Under the pieces are notes generated by a model. That model saw only the letters and a program-made list of their open reading frames with translations. It did no database searches and was not told the DNA's origin. Both the position numbers and the translations under genes were made by a program. A stretch of 64,000 nt of DNA from Halomonas zincidurans B6 (GTDB taxonomy: Bacteria > Pseudomonadota > Gammaproteobacteria > Pseudomonadales > Halomonadaceae), in the NCBI RefSeq assembly GCF_000731955.1, contig NZ_JNCK01000001.1, forward strand, positions 2,728,001 to 2,792,000, in the 5' to 3' direction. The first letter of the stretch is position 1; each line of letters opens with the position of its first letter. Below are positions 1-8,186 of the stretch, piece after piece.

Positions 1-1
1 G

Positions 2-550
2 GCGCGTCTCGCAGCGCTCGGCGAAGTGCTCGCCCGACCCGCGCCCTATCCACTGGCCGAGCAGCCCGAGCAGGCCGTTATCGCCGAGCTGGTGACGCGC
101 ATCGACGACGAATACCGCCAGCCGGCCCAGGGCCGAGGGGCGCTGCTGCACGCCCTGGTCCAGGCGCTCGCCGTGCAACTTGCGCGGCGCGCCGAGCGGC
201 GCCGGCCGCAACGCGTCATGGCCCACGACCGGGGCCAGGGCCACCTGCAACGTTTCCAGGCGCTGATCGAGGCACGTTACGCCGAGCAGCCGAGCATCGA
301 GACGCTGGCCGGCGAACTCGGCGTAACCAGCGCGCATCTCAACACCCTGTGCCGGCGCCTGGCCGCACGCAGCGCCCTGCAACTGCTTCACGAGCGCTTG
401 CTGCTCGAGGCCAAGCGCCAGCTCACCTACACCAACATGACCGTCGGCCAGATCGCCGATGGACTGGGGTTTTCCGAGCCGGGCTATTTTGCCCGCTTCT
501 TCAAGCGCCACACCGGCCAGTCGCCCAAGGCGTTTCGCCTGAGCCGCTGA
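2..550 (+). CDS. AraC-family transcriptional regulator, 5'-truncated by window edge
   Basis: The reading frame is open to the left edge, so only the C-terminal ~182 residues are visible. The last ~100 residues form a typical AraC double helix-turn-helix DNA-binding domain: a first helix pair around ETLAGELGVTSAHLN and a second around VGQIADGLGFSEPGYFARFF, closing with the family signature (FKRHTGQSPKAFR). The ligand-binding part is largely outside the window, so the inducer is unknown. It faces the formaldehyde genes fghA-frmA tail to tail and is separated from them by a hairpin terminator, so adjacency alone does not make it their regulator. Confidence 0.85.
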   Translation, partial: ARLAALGEVLARPAPYPLAEQPEQAVIAELVTRIDDEYRQPAQGRGALLHALVQALAVQLARRAERRRPQRVMAHDRGQGHLQRFQALIEARYAEQPSIETLAGELGVTSAHLNTLCRRLAARSALQLLHERLLLEAKRQLTYTNMTVGQIADGLGFSEPGYFARFFKRHTGQSPKAFRLSR

Positions 551-574
551 CGCCCCGGTGCAGGGCCCGACACG

Positions 575-603
575 CAAGCGCCCCGCACGAGGCGGGGCGC
601 TTG
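575..603. terminator. Bidirectional hairpin between AraC gene and fghA
   Basis: A perfect 12-bp stem (CAAGCGCCCCGC at 575-586 with its complement at 592-603) and a 5-nt loop lies between the convergent AraC-type gene and fghA. There is no long T run, so it may act as a weak or bidirectional terminator. Confidence 0.6.
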
Positions 604-625
604 GCCGTATCGCGATACCCGCGCG

Positions 626-1480
626 TCAGAGCAGCTTGAGATACTTGGCGTGATAGCGCAGATGGTCGTCGATGAAACTGGCGATGAAGAAGTAGCTGTG
701 GTCGTAACCGGGCTGGCGGCGCAGGGTCAGCGGATGGTTGTTGGTCCGACACACCGTCTCGAGACGTTCGGGCTTGAGCTGCTCGTCGAGGAAAGCGTCG
801 GCCTCGCCCTGGTCGATGAACAACGGTTGCCGCGAGACGCCCTTGACCACCAGTTCGCAGGCATCGTACTGGCGCCAGTCGCCGCGCTCCTCGCCCAGGT
901 AGTTCTTGAAGGCCTTCTGGCCCCATGGCGCATCCATCGGGTTGACCACCGGGGCGAACGCCGATACCGAGGCGAAGCGGCCCGGCTGGCGCAGCGCCAG
1001 CACCAGCGCGCCGTGGCCGCCCATCGAGTGGCCGCTGATCGCCTCGCGGCCGTTGAGCGGAAAGTGCTGGCGCGCCACCGACGGCAACTCGTCGTTGACG
1101 TAATCGTACATGCGATAGTGGCGTGACCAGGGTTCGCGCTTGGCGTTGAGATAGAAGCCCGCGCCGGAACCGAAGTCGTAGCTGTCGTGCTCGCCGGGCA
1201 GGTCGAGACCGCGCGGGCTGGTGTCGGGGCAGATGATCGCCATGCCCAGCTCGGCGGCGAGCCGCTGCGCGCCGGCCTTCTGCATGAAATTCTCGTCGTT
1301 GCAGGTCAGCCCCGACAGCCACCACAACACCGGCACCTTGCGCTCCTCGGCCTGTGGCGGCAGGTAGATCGAAAAGACCATCTCGCAGTCCAGGCTACGG
1401 GCATGGTGCCTGTAGCGTTTGAGCCAGCCGCCGAACGACTTGGTGGCGGAAACCAGCTCCAGCGATTCGGACATGCTCAT
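626..1480 (-). CDS. fghA: S-formylglutathione hydrolase
   Basis: Hydrolyses S-formylglutathione to formate and glutathione, the second step of glutathione-dependent formaldehyde detoxification in the cytoplasm. The 284-residue protein has the usual family length. The esterase nucleophile motif GHSMGGHGAL places the catalytic serine at about residue 152, with the Asp (FIDQGEADAF, ~227) and His (GYDHSYFF, ~260) completing the triad. The start has a strong AAGGAGG site 5 nt upstream. It lies 13 nt downstream of frmA on the same strand, so the two steps are very probably co-transcribed. Confidence 0.95.
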   Translation of the reverse strand: MSMSESLELVSATKSFGGWLKRYRHHARSLDCEMVFSIYLPPQAEERKVPVLWWLSGLTCNDENFMQKAGAQRLAAELGMAIICPDTSPRGLDLPGEHDSYDFGSGAGFYLNAKREPWSRHYRMYDYVNDELPSVARQHFPLNGREAISGHSMGGHGALVLALRQPGRFASVSAFAPVVNPMDAPWGQKAFKNYLGEERGDWRQYDACELVVKGVSRQPLFIDQGEADAFLDEQLKPERLETVCRTNNHPLTLRRQPGYDHSYFFIASFIDDHLRYHAKYLKLL

Positions 1481-1493
1481 GCAGCCTCCTTAC

Positions 1494-2603
1494 TCAATAA
1501 TGCAGCACACTGCGGATGCTCTTGCCTTCATGCAACAGCTCGAAGGCCGCGTTGATCTGCTCGAAGGGCATGTCATGAGTGACGAACTCGTCGATCTTGA
1601 GCTCGCCGTTCATGTAGCGCTCGACGTAGCCGGGCAGCTCGCTGCGGCCCTTGACGCCGCCGAACGCCGAGCCTTTCCAGACCCGCCCGGTGACCAGCTG
1701 GAACGGCCGCGTGGCGATCTCCTCGCCGGCCCCGGCGACGCCGATGATGATCGATTCGCCCCAGCCCTTGTGGCAGCACTCCAGCGCCGAGCGCATGACG
1801 TTGACGTTGCCGATGCACTCGAAGGAATAGTCGACGCCGCCGTCGGTCAAGTCGACGATCACCTGCTGGATGGGATCCGAGTAGTCCTTGGGATTGACGA
1901 ATTCGGTGGCGCCGAACTGGCGCGCCAGTTCGAACTTGTCCGGGTTGACGTCGATGGCGATGATGCGTCCGGCCCGGGCCATCTGCGCGCCCTGGATCAC
2001 CGCCAGGCCGATGGCGCCGAGACCGAACACCGCGACGGTCGATCCCGGCTCGACCCTGGCGGTGTTGAGCACCGCGCCGATGCCGGTGGTGACCCCGCAG
2101 CCGAGCAGGCAGATCTTGTCCAGCGGCGCCGCCTTGGAGACCCTGGCCAGCGACACCTCGGGCAGCACGGTATATTCCGAGAACGTCGAGCAGCCCATGT
2201 AGTGATGCAGCGGCTGACTACCCAGCGAAAAGCGCGAGGTGCCGTCGGGCATCAGCCCCTTGCCCTGGGTGGCGCGCACCGCGCTGCACAGGTTGGTCTT
2301 GCCCGACAGGCAGAACTTGCACTGGCCGCATTCGGCGGTATACAGCGGGATCACGTGATCCCCCGGCGCCAGGCCGGTGACGCCCTCGCCGACTTCCTCG
2401 ACGACGCCGGCGCCCTCGTGGCCCAGCACCGAGGGAAACAGCCCCTCCGGATCCGCTCCGGACAGCGTATAGGCATCGGTATGGCAGACGCTGGTGGCGA
2501 CGATGCGCACCAGCACTTCACCGGCCTTTGGCCCCTCCACGTCGATTTCGGTGAGTTCCAGCGGCTGGCCGGCTTCCCAGGCAATGGCGGCGCGTGATTT
2601 CAT
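1494..2603 (-). CDS. frmA: S-(hydroxymethyl)glutathione dehydrogenase / class III alcohol dehydrogenase
   Basis: Zinc-dependent, NAD-dependent oxidation of S-(hydroxymethyl)glutathione, formed spontaneously from formaldehyde and glutathione, to S-formylglutathione. At 369 residues it is full length. Visible motifs are the catalytic-zinc region (SVCHTDAYTLSG, GHEGAGVVEEVG), the structural-zinc Cys cluster CGQCKFCLSGKTNLC and the Rossmann motif FGLGAIGLAVIQGA. It precedes fghA in a two-gene operon. No FrmR-type repressor is visible next to it; the divergent neighbourhood holds a Crp/Fnr-type gene instead. Confidence 0.96.
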   Translation of the reverse strand: MKSRAAIAWEAGQPLELTEIDVEGPKAGEVLVRIVATSVCHTDAYTLSGADPEGLFPSVLGHEGAGVVEEVGEGVTGLAPGDHVIPLYTAECGQCKFCLSGKTNLCSAVRATQGKGLMPDGTSRFSLGSQPLHHYMGCSTFSEYTVLPEVSLARVSKAAPLDKICLLGCGVTTGIGAVLNTARVEPGSTVAVFGLGAIGLAVIQGAQMARAGRIIAIDVNPDKFELARQFGATEFVNPKDYSDPIQQVIVDLTDGGVDYSFECIGNVNVMRSALECCHKGWGESIIIGVAGAGEEIATRPFQLVTGRVWKGSAFGGVKGRSELPGYVERYMNGELKIDEFVTHDMPFEQINAAFELLHEGKSIRSVLHY

Positions 2604-2832
2604 CGATGATCCTCCTGATTCGGTCGGTTGGGCGTTACGAGCGGCGTAGCGGCCCCAGTCTGAACCTGCTCAGTCTAAGCGCTTCGCGGTCGCCGATAAA
2701 CGCCATGGCCGTCGAGAAATTGTCGAGCAGCGACGCTGCAGCGCCGGCAAGCATCGCGGCCCTCGTCGAAGGGAGCGTCAGGAGACTGCGGCGCGCTATG
2801 GCGCACCGCGTGCGAGGCCCATCCGCCATGCC

Positions 2833-2869
2833 GGCCCTTTGCTGGCCCTTTACTGGCCCTTTGCTGGCC
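2833..2869. repeat. 11-bp tandem repeat, ~3.4 copies
   Basis: The unit GGCCCTTTGCT is repeated three times (the middle copy has A for G) plus a partial fourth, ending 11 bp downstream of the stop codon of the Crp/Fnr-type gene. It sits in the 277-bp gap before frmA, in which no convincing gene was found. Confidence 0.75.
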
Positions 2870-2880
2870 AGCGCAGGATC

Positions 2881-3681
2881 TCACTTGGGCACCGGCCCCT
2901 CATCCCCGGAATGGGCATTGCTCATGCGCATGGCCGCCTCGGTGCCATCGAAGAAGATCGGCCGCACGCTGTCGTTGAGATAACAGTCGTCGAACTCGGC
3001 GACCCGCGCCAGCGCCTCGGGATCGGGTAGCGTGACGTGGTGACGCTCGCGCAGCACCAGTCCCTGCTCGCGGAACGCCGAGAACGTCCGGCTGACGTGC
3101 ACGGCACTCAGGCCCAGCGTGTCGGCCAGCTGCTCCTGGGACAATGGCAGGCGAAAATCACCGTCGCTCAGCGCGCCGGTCTGCAACAACCGCAGGTACA
3201 TCTCGTAGATGAAATGGGCGAGTTTCTGGTGGGCGGTGCGCCGCGCGAGGTTGACCAAGCGCTCGGTGAGCAACGCCTGCTGGCGGCTGGAGATCGCGAA
3301 CAGGATCGCCGTCAGGGTGGTCGACTGGTTGAAGATGTCGAGCAGTCGGCGATGCGGGAAATGGCAGATCACGCCGTCGTCGATCATCGCTACGCCGGCC
3401 AGGCGCTGGGAGAAGGCGAATTCGCGCAAGCCGATGATGTCGCCGGGCAGATAGATCTCCAGGATCTGCCGACTGCCGTCGCCGAGATTACGGTAGGAAT
3501 AGGCCCAGCCACGGCTCAGGGTGCAGAACTCGCTGGCGGGGTCTTCCTCTTGCCACAGGACGCTGCCGGCCTTCACGTGTCCCGGGCTCTCTTCGAGACG
3601 CAGCAATAGCTTCTTGTCATCGTCCGACAAGCGACAGAAATGATTGAAGTGACGAATGATGCAACTGTCCTGAAGGTTCAT
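2881..3681 (-). CDS. Crp/Fnr-family transcriptional regulator
   Basis: A 266-residue regulator with an N-terminal cyclic-nucleotide-binding-like beta-roll (about residues 20-130, including SRGWAYSYRNLGDGSRQILE) and a C-terminal winged helix-turn-helix (about 175-235, including SQEQLADTLGLSAVHVSRTF). It lacks the N-terminal Cys cluster of true Fnr, so an Fe-S oxygen sensor is unlikely. The ligand is not predictable. The gene at 6724-7569 is a clear paralogue with the same architecture and an almost identical HTH motif. Confidence 0.9.
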   Translation of the reverse strand: MNLQDSCIIRHFNHFCRLSDDDKKLLLRLEESPGHVKAGSVLWQEEDPASEFCTLSRGWAYSYRNLGDGSRQILEIYLPGDIIGLREFAFSQRLAGVAMIDDGVICHFPHRRLLDIFNQSTTLTAILFAISSRQQALLTERLVNLARRTAHQKLAHFIYEMYLRLLQTGALSDGDFRLPLSQEQLADTLGLSAVHVSRTFSAFREQGLVLRERHHVTLPDPEALARVAEFDDCYLNDSVRPIFFDGTEAAMRMSNAHSGDEGPVPK

Positions 3682-3832
3682 TCGGCGGGGTCTCCGGTTG
3701 GCTCGCTTCAGCGTCTTGCGTTATGTTCATGAAATGGTGTTCGGCTACTGCGGTTGCAAGGGTGTCGCATTTGCCTTTTTTCTTCCGATAACCCAGGTTA
3801 ATAAAGCCTCTCGACAGCTGCCAGAAGTTGTT

Positions 3833-4597
3833 CTATACCCATTCCTTCTTGCCGGCCGGCGCTTCGCTGGCCGTCGCCGGGCGCGGCACCCCGGAAATCG
3901 ACGTCAATTGTTCCTCGATCCAGGCCTCGACCTCGATCAGCACCGCTTCCGGCGTGCGCCCTTGGGTAGCGATCGGCGCACCGACCACTACGTTCAGGGG
4001 CCCTGGATTCTTGACCCAATGCCGCCCGGGCCAGCGCTCGCCGGCATTGTGCGCCACCGGCAGCACCGGCACGCCGGCCCGACAGGCGATCACCGCGCCG
4101 CTCTTGTTGTAACGCCGCCGCTGGCCCGGCTCGACCCGCGTGCCTTCGGGAAAGATCAGCACCGACAGGCCTTCGCGCAAGCGCTGCGGACCCTGCGAGA
4201 GGACCTGTTTCATGGCCCGCGCCGGGCGCGAGCGATCCAGCGCGATCGGGTGCAATAGCCGCAGCGCCCAGCCGAACAGCGGCAGATTGAGCAGCTCCTG
4301 CTTGAGCACGGTGCATACCGGCGGCTTGAGTATCTGCAGGAACAGCGTCTCCCACTCGCATTGATGGTTGGCGAGGATCACCACCGGCCCCGCCGGCACG
4401 TTGTCGCGCCCGCGCACCGTGTAACGCACGCCACAGACCCGCGCGAACCAGCCGACGATGAAGTGATTATAGAGATTGAGCAGCCGATAGCGGCCGGCCA
4501 GCGGCAACAGCGGCGTGATCGGCAGACACAGCAGACCGAATACCAGGATGGCCAGGAAATAGCCGACATAGAAGATCGCGCTGCGAATCGCGTTCAT
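3833..4597 (-). CDS. 1-acyl-sn-glycerol-3-phosphate acyltransferase (PlsC/LPLAT family)
   Basis: Membrane-associated acyltransferase of the lysophospholipid acyltransferase family, probably making phosphatidic acid from lysophosphatidate. The start at 4597 was chosen because the upstream extension of the frame only shadows the preceding gene, and the ATGA overlap with that gene suggests translational coupling. The 254-residue protein has a hydrophobic N-terminus (about 5-35), the catalytic motif as NHQCEWE (His78, HX4E rather than HX4D, a known variant in this subfamily) and FPEGTR at ~149-154. The exact lipid substrate is not determined by the sequence. Confidence 0.9.
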   Translation of the reverse strand: MNAIRSAIFYVGYFLAILVFGLLCLPITPLLPLAGRYRLLNLYNHFIVGWFARVCGVRYTVRGRDNVPAGPVVILANHQCEWETLFLQILKPPVCTVLKQELLNLPLFGWALRLLHPIALDRSRPARAMKQVLSQGPQRLREGLSVLIFPEGTRVEPGQRRRYNKSGAVIACRAGVPVLPVAHNAGERWPGRHWVKNPGPLNVVVGAPIATQGRTPEAVLIEVEAWIEEQLTSISGVPRPATASEAPAGKKEWV

Positions 4598-5466
4598 GGC
4601 GCCTCCTGAGCCTGATAGGCCTGGCACCAGGTGTCCAGCATGCGGCCCAGCTCGAGCCGCCAGGGTTTCTGGTGGACGCCGAAGGCATCCAGCACGCGCC
4701 GGCAGTTGAGCACCCGTCTCAGCGGTTGATCGTGGTGATGGTTGAGCGCCTTCAGCTCGCCGAGCGTCACCTGCTTGCCGAGCCCCTCGAGACGCGTCGC
4801 CAATTGGGTGCGCACCACCGAGGCAAAGGTATAGCCGCTGACCGGCTCGATTCCGGCCAGATGATAGGCGCCCCAGGCATTGGCGCCGCAGCCCTGCTGC
4901 TGAAGCATGCCGATCAGGGCCAGCGCCACGCAGTCCACCGATGTCGGGCAGAAGATGATGTCTTCGGCGACCCGGACTTGGCGGCCGGCCATCAGCGTAT
5001 CGATCAACTCGGTCAGCCAGGCCCCGGCGCCTTCGAGGGCGAACAGCGGCCCCAGGCGCACGATAAGGTGGCGGGCGTGTTGCTCGCGCACCCGGTTGCC
5101 GGTCACGATCAGCCGACGCAGGTTCTCGTCGCGAGGCGAGGGAATCACGTGCTCGTCGATCGGCGTGTCGGCGCCGTCTTCGTAGAGCTGGTCGGACACG
5201 CACCAGACCAGCGGCATATCGTTGCGCTGGCAACACTCCAGCGCCCCCTCCACCGCTTCCGCATGGGCCATGACCGCCGATGGATCGGCATCGCTCGGCT
5301 GTACCAGCGGCGGAATCAGCACGGCATCCGGTGCCACTTCAGCGAGCCGCTCAGGGTCGAGGGCCAACCCTTCCTCGATGATCAGCTCGGTGTCCCCCCG
5401 CCGGTTGGCCTCGCGTGCCAGCGCCAGGCTCAAGCAGTGGGGGGCGTCCAGAATCAACAACTTCAC
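4594..5466 (-). CDS. NAD-dependent epimerase/dehydratase or RmlD-like sugar-nucleotide-binding protein
   Basis: A 290-residue protein resembling the extended short-chain dehydrogenase/RmlD group: N-terminal MKLLILDAP start of a Rossmann-like fold and a WCVSDQLYEDG segment matching the conserved strand of RmlD-like proteins. The classical GxxGxxG nucleotide loop and YxxxK pair are not evident, so activity is uncertain. It overlaps plsC by 4 nt, suggesting one operon and a role connected with envelope lipids, but this is inferred from position only. Confidence 0.7.
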   Translation of the reverse strand: MKLLILDAPHCLSLALAREANRRGDTELIIEEGLALDPERLAEVAPDAVLIPPLVQPSDADPSAVMAHAEAVEGALECCQRNDMPLVWCVSDQLYEDGADTPIDEHVIPSPRDENLRRLIVTGNRVREQHARHLIVRLGPLFALEGAGAWLTELIDTLMAGRQVRVAEDIIFCPTSVDCVALALIGMLQQQGCGANAWGAYHLAGIEPVSGYTFASVVRTQLATRLEGLGKQVTLGELKALNHHHDQPLRRVLNCRRVLDAFGVHQKPWRLELGRMLDTWCQAYQAQEAP

Positions 5467-5647
5467 GGCGCTTCCCTTGTAAAATTGGCTTCGCGTTCAA
5501 CGACGCGGCGTGCAGCGCGACTCAGCCCGGCAAACGGTGTCCATACTTAGCACTTCCGCCGAAAGCTGTCATCCGCGTGCGTTCTCATCGCGGCTCGCTT
5601 GCGGCACTCTAGTCGAACGCGCCTGTAGCGTTTTCGACGAGGAGCCC

Positions 5648-6511
5648 ATGACCACACAACCGCAAAATCTCTGGAACGCCCGCACCCGGCTCGGCGAAGG
5701 GCCCTTATGGTCCAGCGAGTACCGCTGCCTGCTGTTCGTCGACATCCTCGCCAGCCGCCTGCTGAGCTATACCCCGGACAGCGGCGAAACGCGCAGCTGG
5801 CCGCTCGAGGAGGCCTGCTGCTGGCTGGCGCCGCATGCCGGTGGCGGGCTCGTCGCCGGGTTACGCTCGCGCCTCGTGCATCTCACTCTGGACGGCGGTT
5901 CGCCGCGTATCCTGGAGACCCTCGCCGAACCGGTCGCCGACACCTCCGGCCATCGTCTCAACGACGGCAAGGCCGACCCCCGGGGTCGGCTCTGGTTCGG
6001 CAGCATGGACAATCGGGAGCAGGCGGCCAGCGGCCGACTGTTGCGCTTCGACAAGCGCGGCCTGCACGAGATGGACCGCCCCTACACGGTGACCAACGGT
6101 CCGGCGATCAGCGCCGATGGCGGCACGCTCTACCACACCGATAGCCCGGCGCGGGCGATCCATGCCTTCGATCTGGCCGACGACGGCACGCTCGCCAACA
6201 AGCGACTACACATCCGCTTCAGCGAGGAGGACGGCTTCCCCGACGGCATGACGCTGGACGCCGAAGGCGGCCTGTGGGTCGCCCACTGGGATGGCGCCCG
6301 GGTGACCCGCTTCCTGGCCGACGGCCGCCGCGACCGGGAGGTTCGCCTGCCGGTCTCGCGCGTTACCTGCTGCACCTTCGGCGGCGACGATCTCGCCACG
6401 CTGTATATTACCACCGCCGCCGAGGGCTGTGATGCACAAAGCCAGGCCGGCGCCCTGTTCAGCGTGCGCCCGGGCATTCACGGCCTTTCGCCGTGTGCCT
6501 ATCGGCCGTGA
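5648..6511 (+). CDS. SMP-30/gluconolactonase/LRE-family protein
   Basis: A six-bladed beta-propeller lactonase-type protein of 287 residues. Recognisable elements are the N-terminal LGEGPLWSS with the metal-binding Glu, HRLNDGKADPRGRLWFGSMD with the metal-ligand Asn, and the C-terminal FPDGMTLDAEGGLWVAHWDG with the catalytic Asp. These enzymes hydrolyse sugar lactones with a divalent metal. Start chosen at the ATG preceded by GAGGAG; the frame upstream lacks a ribosome site. It is divergent from the epimerase gene and no sugar operon is visible nearby. Confidence 0.9.
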   Translation: MTTQPQNLWNARTRLGEGPLWSSEYRCLLFVDILASRLLSYTPDSGETRSWPLEEACCWLAPHAGGGLVAGLRSRLVHLTLDGGSPRILETLAEPVADTSGHRLNDGKADPRGRLWFGSMDNREQAASGRLLRFDKRGLHEMDRPYTVTNGPAISADGGTLYHTDSPARAIHAFDLADDGTLANKRLHIRFSEEDGFPDGMTLDAEGGLWVAHWDGARVTRFLADGRRDREVRLPVSRVTCCTFGGDDLATLYITTAAEGCDAQSQAGALFSVRPGIHGLSPCAYRP

Positions 6512-6723
6512 TCGGCTGCGTGCGCTGGCGATGCCCATCGCATCGGCCGAGACGAACACTGGGCAAGCGCTCGTGCAGCGCGCACCTTACGTCGTGGAGC
6601 GCTGTCCCGCCAGGTCGGGATAGTTACATGAAGACATTCTGATAAAAATAAACCTACGTTATCGCGCCGTTCCACTGAGCATGGTTTCTTTGCGTTTTCA
6701 AGATCTTGTCGCTGGAGACGTGC

Positions 6724-7569
6724 GTGCGGAACGCAACCAACCCCATGTTGAAGCGCTTGAGCGCCCTGGTTTCGCTGACAGATGGCGAGATCGAACTACT
6801 CGAAGGCCTGACCTTCGAGATGCGCAAGGTCACCGCTGGCGAGTGGCTATGGCATGAAGGCGACAGCGCCGACTCGCTGCTGGTCATCAGCGAGGGCTGG
6901 GGTTGTTCGGCGCGCTATCTGAGCGACGGTAGCCGGCAATTGTTCGCCACCTACCTGCCGGGCGATATTCTGGGAATCTTCGAGTTGTTGAGCGGAATAC
7001 GCCGCAACGACGTGTCGATGCTCACCGATGGTCGAGTCTGCGAGTATTCGTATTCGAGCATCTTCACCCTGCTGAACGCTTCGAATAGCGTGCGCTCGGC
7101 GCTGTTCGTGATCGCCAATCAGCATCAGGCCATGCTCGCCGAACGGCTGGTCAGCGTGGCGCGCCGCAATGCCCGCGAGAGTCTGGCGCACTTTCTCTGC
7201 GAATGCCGTGCACGCCTGCTGGAGTTCCTTCCCGACGATGTCGATGGCTTTCAGCTACCACTCTCGCAGCAGGATCTTGCCGATGCGCTCGGCATGAGCA
7301 CGGTGCACATAAGCCGCACCTTCTCGGCATTGGCCTGCCAAGGACTGGTAAGGCGCCAGCATTTCCATATAGTGATCCTCGACCCGCAGCGCCTGGCCGA
7401 GATGGCCGATTTCGACGATCACTACCTGAACTGTGACAAGCGGATCCTGACCATCAACAAGCCGATTTCGCTTCCTGAACCAGTCGCCACAGAATGGCTG
7501 GCCTCATTGAAGCAAGACTCCAAGAGCCGCCCTTCTGCCGAAGGCGACGAACCGACGGCATCCAGCTAG
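6724..7569 (+). CDS. Crp/Fnr-family transcriptional regulator (paralogue of 2881-3681)
   Basis: Effector domain at about residues 15-130 (SEGWGCSARYLSDGSRQLFA) and winged HTH at about 175-235 (SQQDLADALGMSTVHISRTF). No Fnr-type Cys cluster. The start is ambiguous: GTG at 6724 has a GGAGA site 6 nt away and gives the usual short leader before NPMLKRL; TTG 6706 and ATG 6745 are in-frame alternatives with poorer sites. An AT-rich stretch upstream (about 6630-6665) may hold the promoter. Regulon unknown. Confidence 0.88.
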   Translation: MRNATNPMLKRLSALVSLTDGEIELLEGLTFEMRKVTAGEWLWHEGDSADSLLVISEGWGCSARYLSDGSRQLFATYLPGDILGIFELLSGIRRNDVSMLTDGRVCEYSYSSIFTLLNASNSVRSALFVIANQHQAMLAERLVSVARRNARESLAHFLCECRARLLEFLPDDVDGFQLPLSQQDLADALGMSTVHISRTFSALACQGLVRRQHFHIVILDPQRLAEMADFDDHYLNCDKRILTINKPISLPEPVATEWLASLKQDSKSRPSAEGDEPTASS

Positions 7570-7633
7570 CCGGAATCAACACGGCACTTCGCTGTAGCGA
7601 CACGATAAGCCAGCAATTAGCCAACGAACGGGC

Positions 7634-7765
7634 TCATCGCTCATGGCCGAGTGCCCGCCAGACGAGCATATCAGCGAACGGCGGACCGGTTTCTTCGAGT
7701 GTCGGCAGCATGAAGCGCTCGCCATGACAGACGTTGCAACACAATTCCAGCGTGACTTTCAACAT
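7634..7765 (-). CDS. Small 43-residue Cys-containing protein, unknown function
   Basis: A short reading frame below usual annotation cut-offs. It starts with ATG at 7765 preceded by a good Shine-Dalgarno site (AAGGAAGGGA, ~6 nt spacing) and encodes MLKVTLELCCNVCHGERFML followed by 23 residues ending ALGHER. The CCxxC cluster plus His could bind a metal. It is isolated between the Crp/Fnr gene (convergent) and the MscS gene (divergent). Function unknown; support comes from the ribosome site and the motif only. Confidence 0.45.
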   Translation of the reverse strand: MLKVTLELCCNVCHGERFMLPTLEETGPPFADMLVWRALGHER

Positions 7766-8186
7766 CGACGATCCCTTCCTTTCTAAGCGTCGCGGTCGCG
7801 TTCAGGCCGCTTCGGCGGTCCTCTTCCAGCAGGTGCTGGCGGCGTTCGCCCGAACGGGCCGGCCTGACGGCTCCACGTTCCTTGCAGTTACCCGATCAAT
7901 GAGTATCGTCTGGCTATATGCTAGCCTTGCGTACCTACCACCCCATGTACAACATGCGTATAGTAATTTGCTGTTTCTTGCTCCGTTGACACTTACCGAA
8001 CCCTGCTGATCACCTTGAAACCGACCATGCGTGACCGCTGGCCGCAGACTCCAGACAGGGTAGCGAAGGACGGTGAAGTTTGCCGGGCTCTTCATCGAGC
8101 CGGCTGCGACTGACAGGAACTTTCAGCGACACCGCTGGGCGACAACCAACCGGCAGGCCAGTGCCGCCGTTACATGGAGGTTTAAC
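7766..8186. other. 421-bp intergenic region between small ORF and MscS gene
   Basis: No convincing gene. An AT-richer stretch at about 7895-8005 is the likeliest promoter area for the divergent flanking genes. The open frame across 7734-8009 on the plus strand begins with TTG without a ribosome site and overlaps the better-supported small gene on the other strand. Confidence 0.4.

Noticed and set aside
2635..2829. 64-codon minus-strand frame between the Crp/Fnr gene and frmA
   Set aside because: No ribosome site, no family resemblance; composition typical of a random GC-rich frame.
4079..4083. HX4E instead of HX4D in the PlsC-type acyltransferase as a broken active site
   Set aside because: NHQxxWE is a known variant of this acyltransferase subfamily, so it is not evidence of inactivation.
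7734..8009. 91-codon plus-strand frame
   Set aside because: Begins with TTG without a ribosome site, has no recognisable features and overlaps a better-supported small gene on the other strand.
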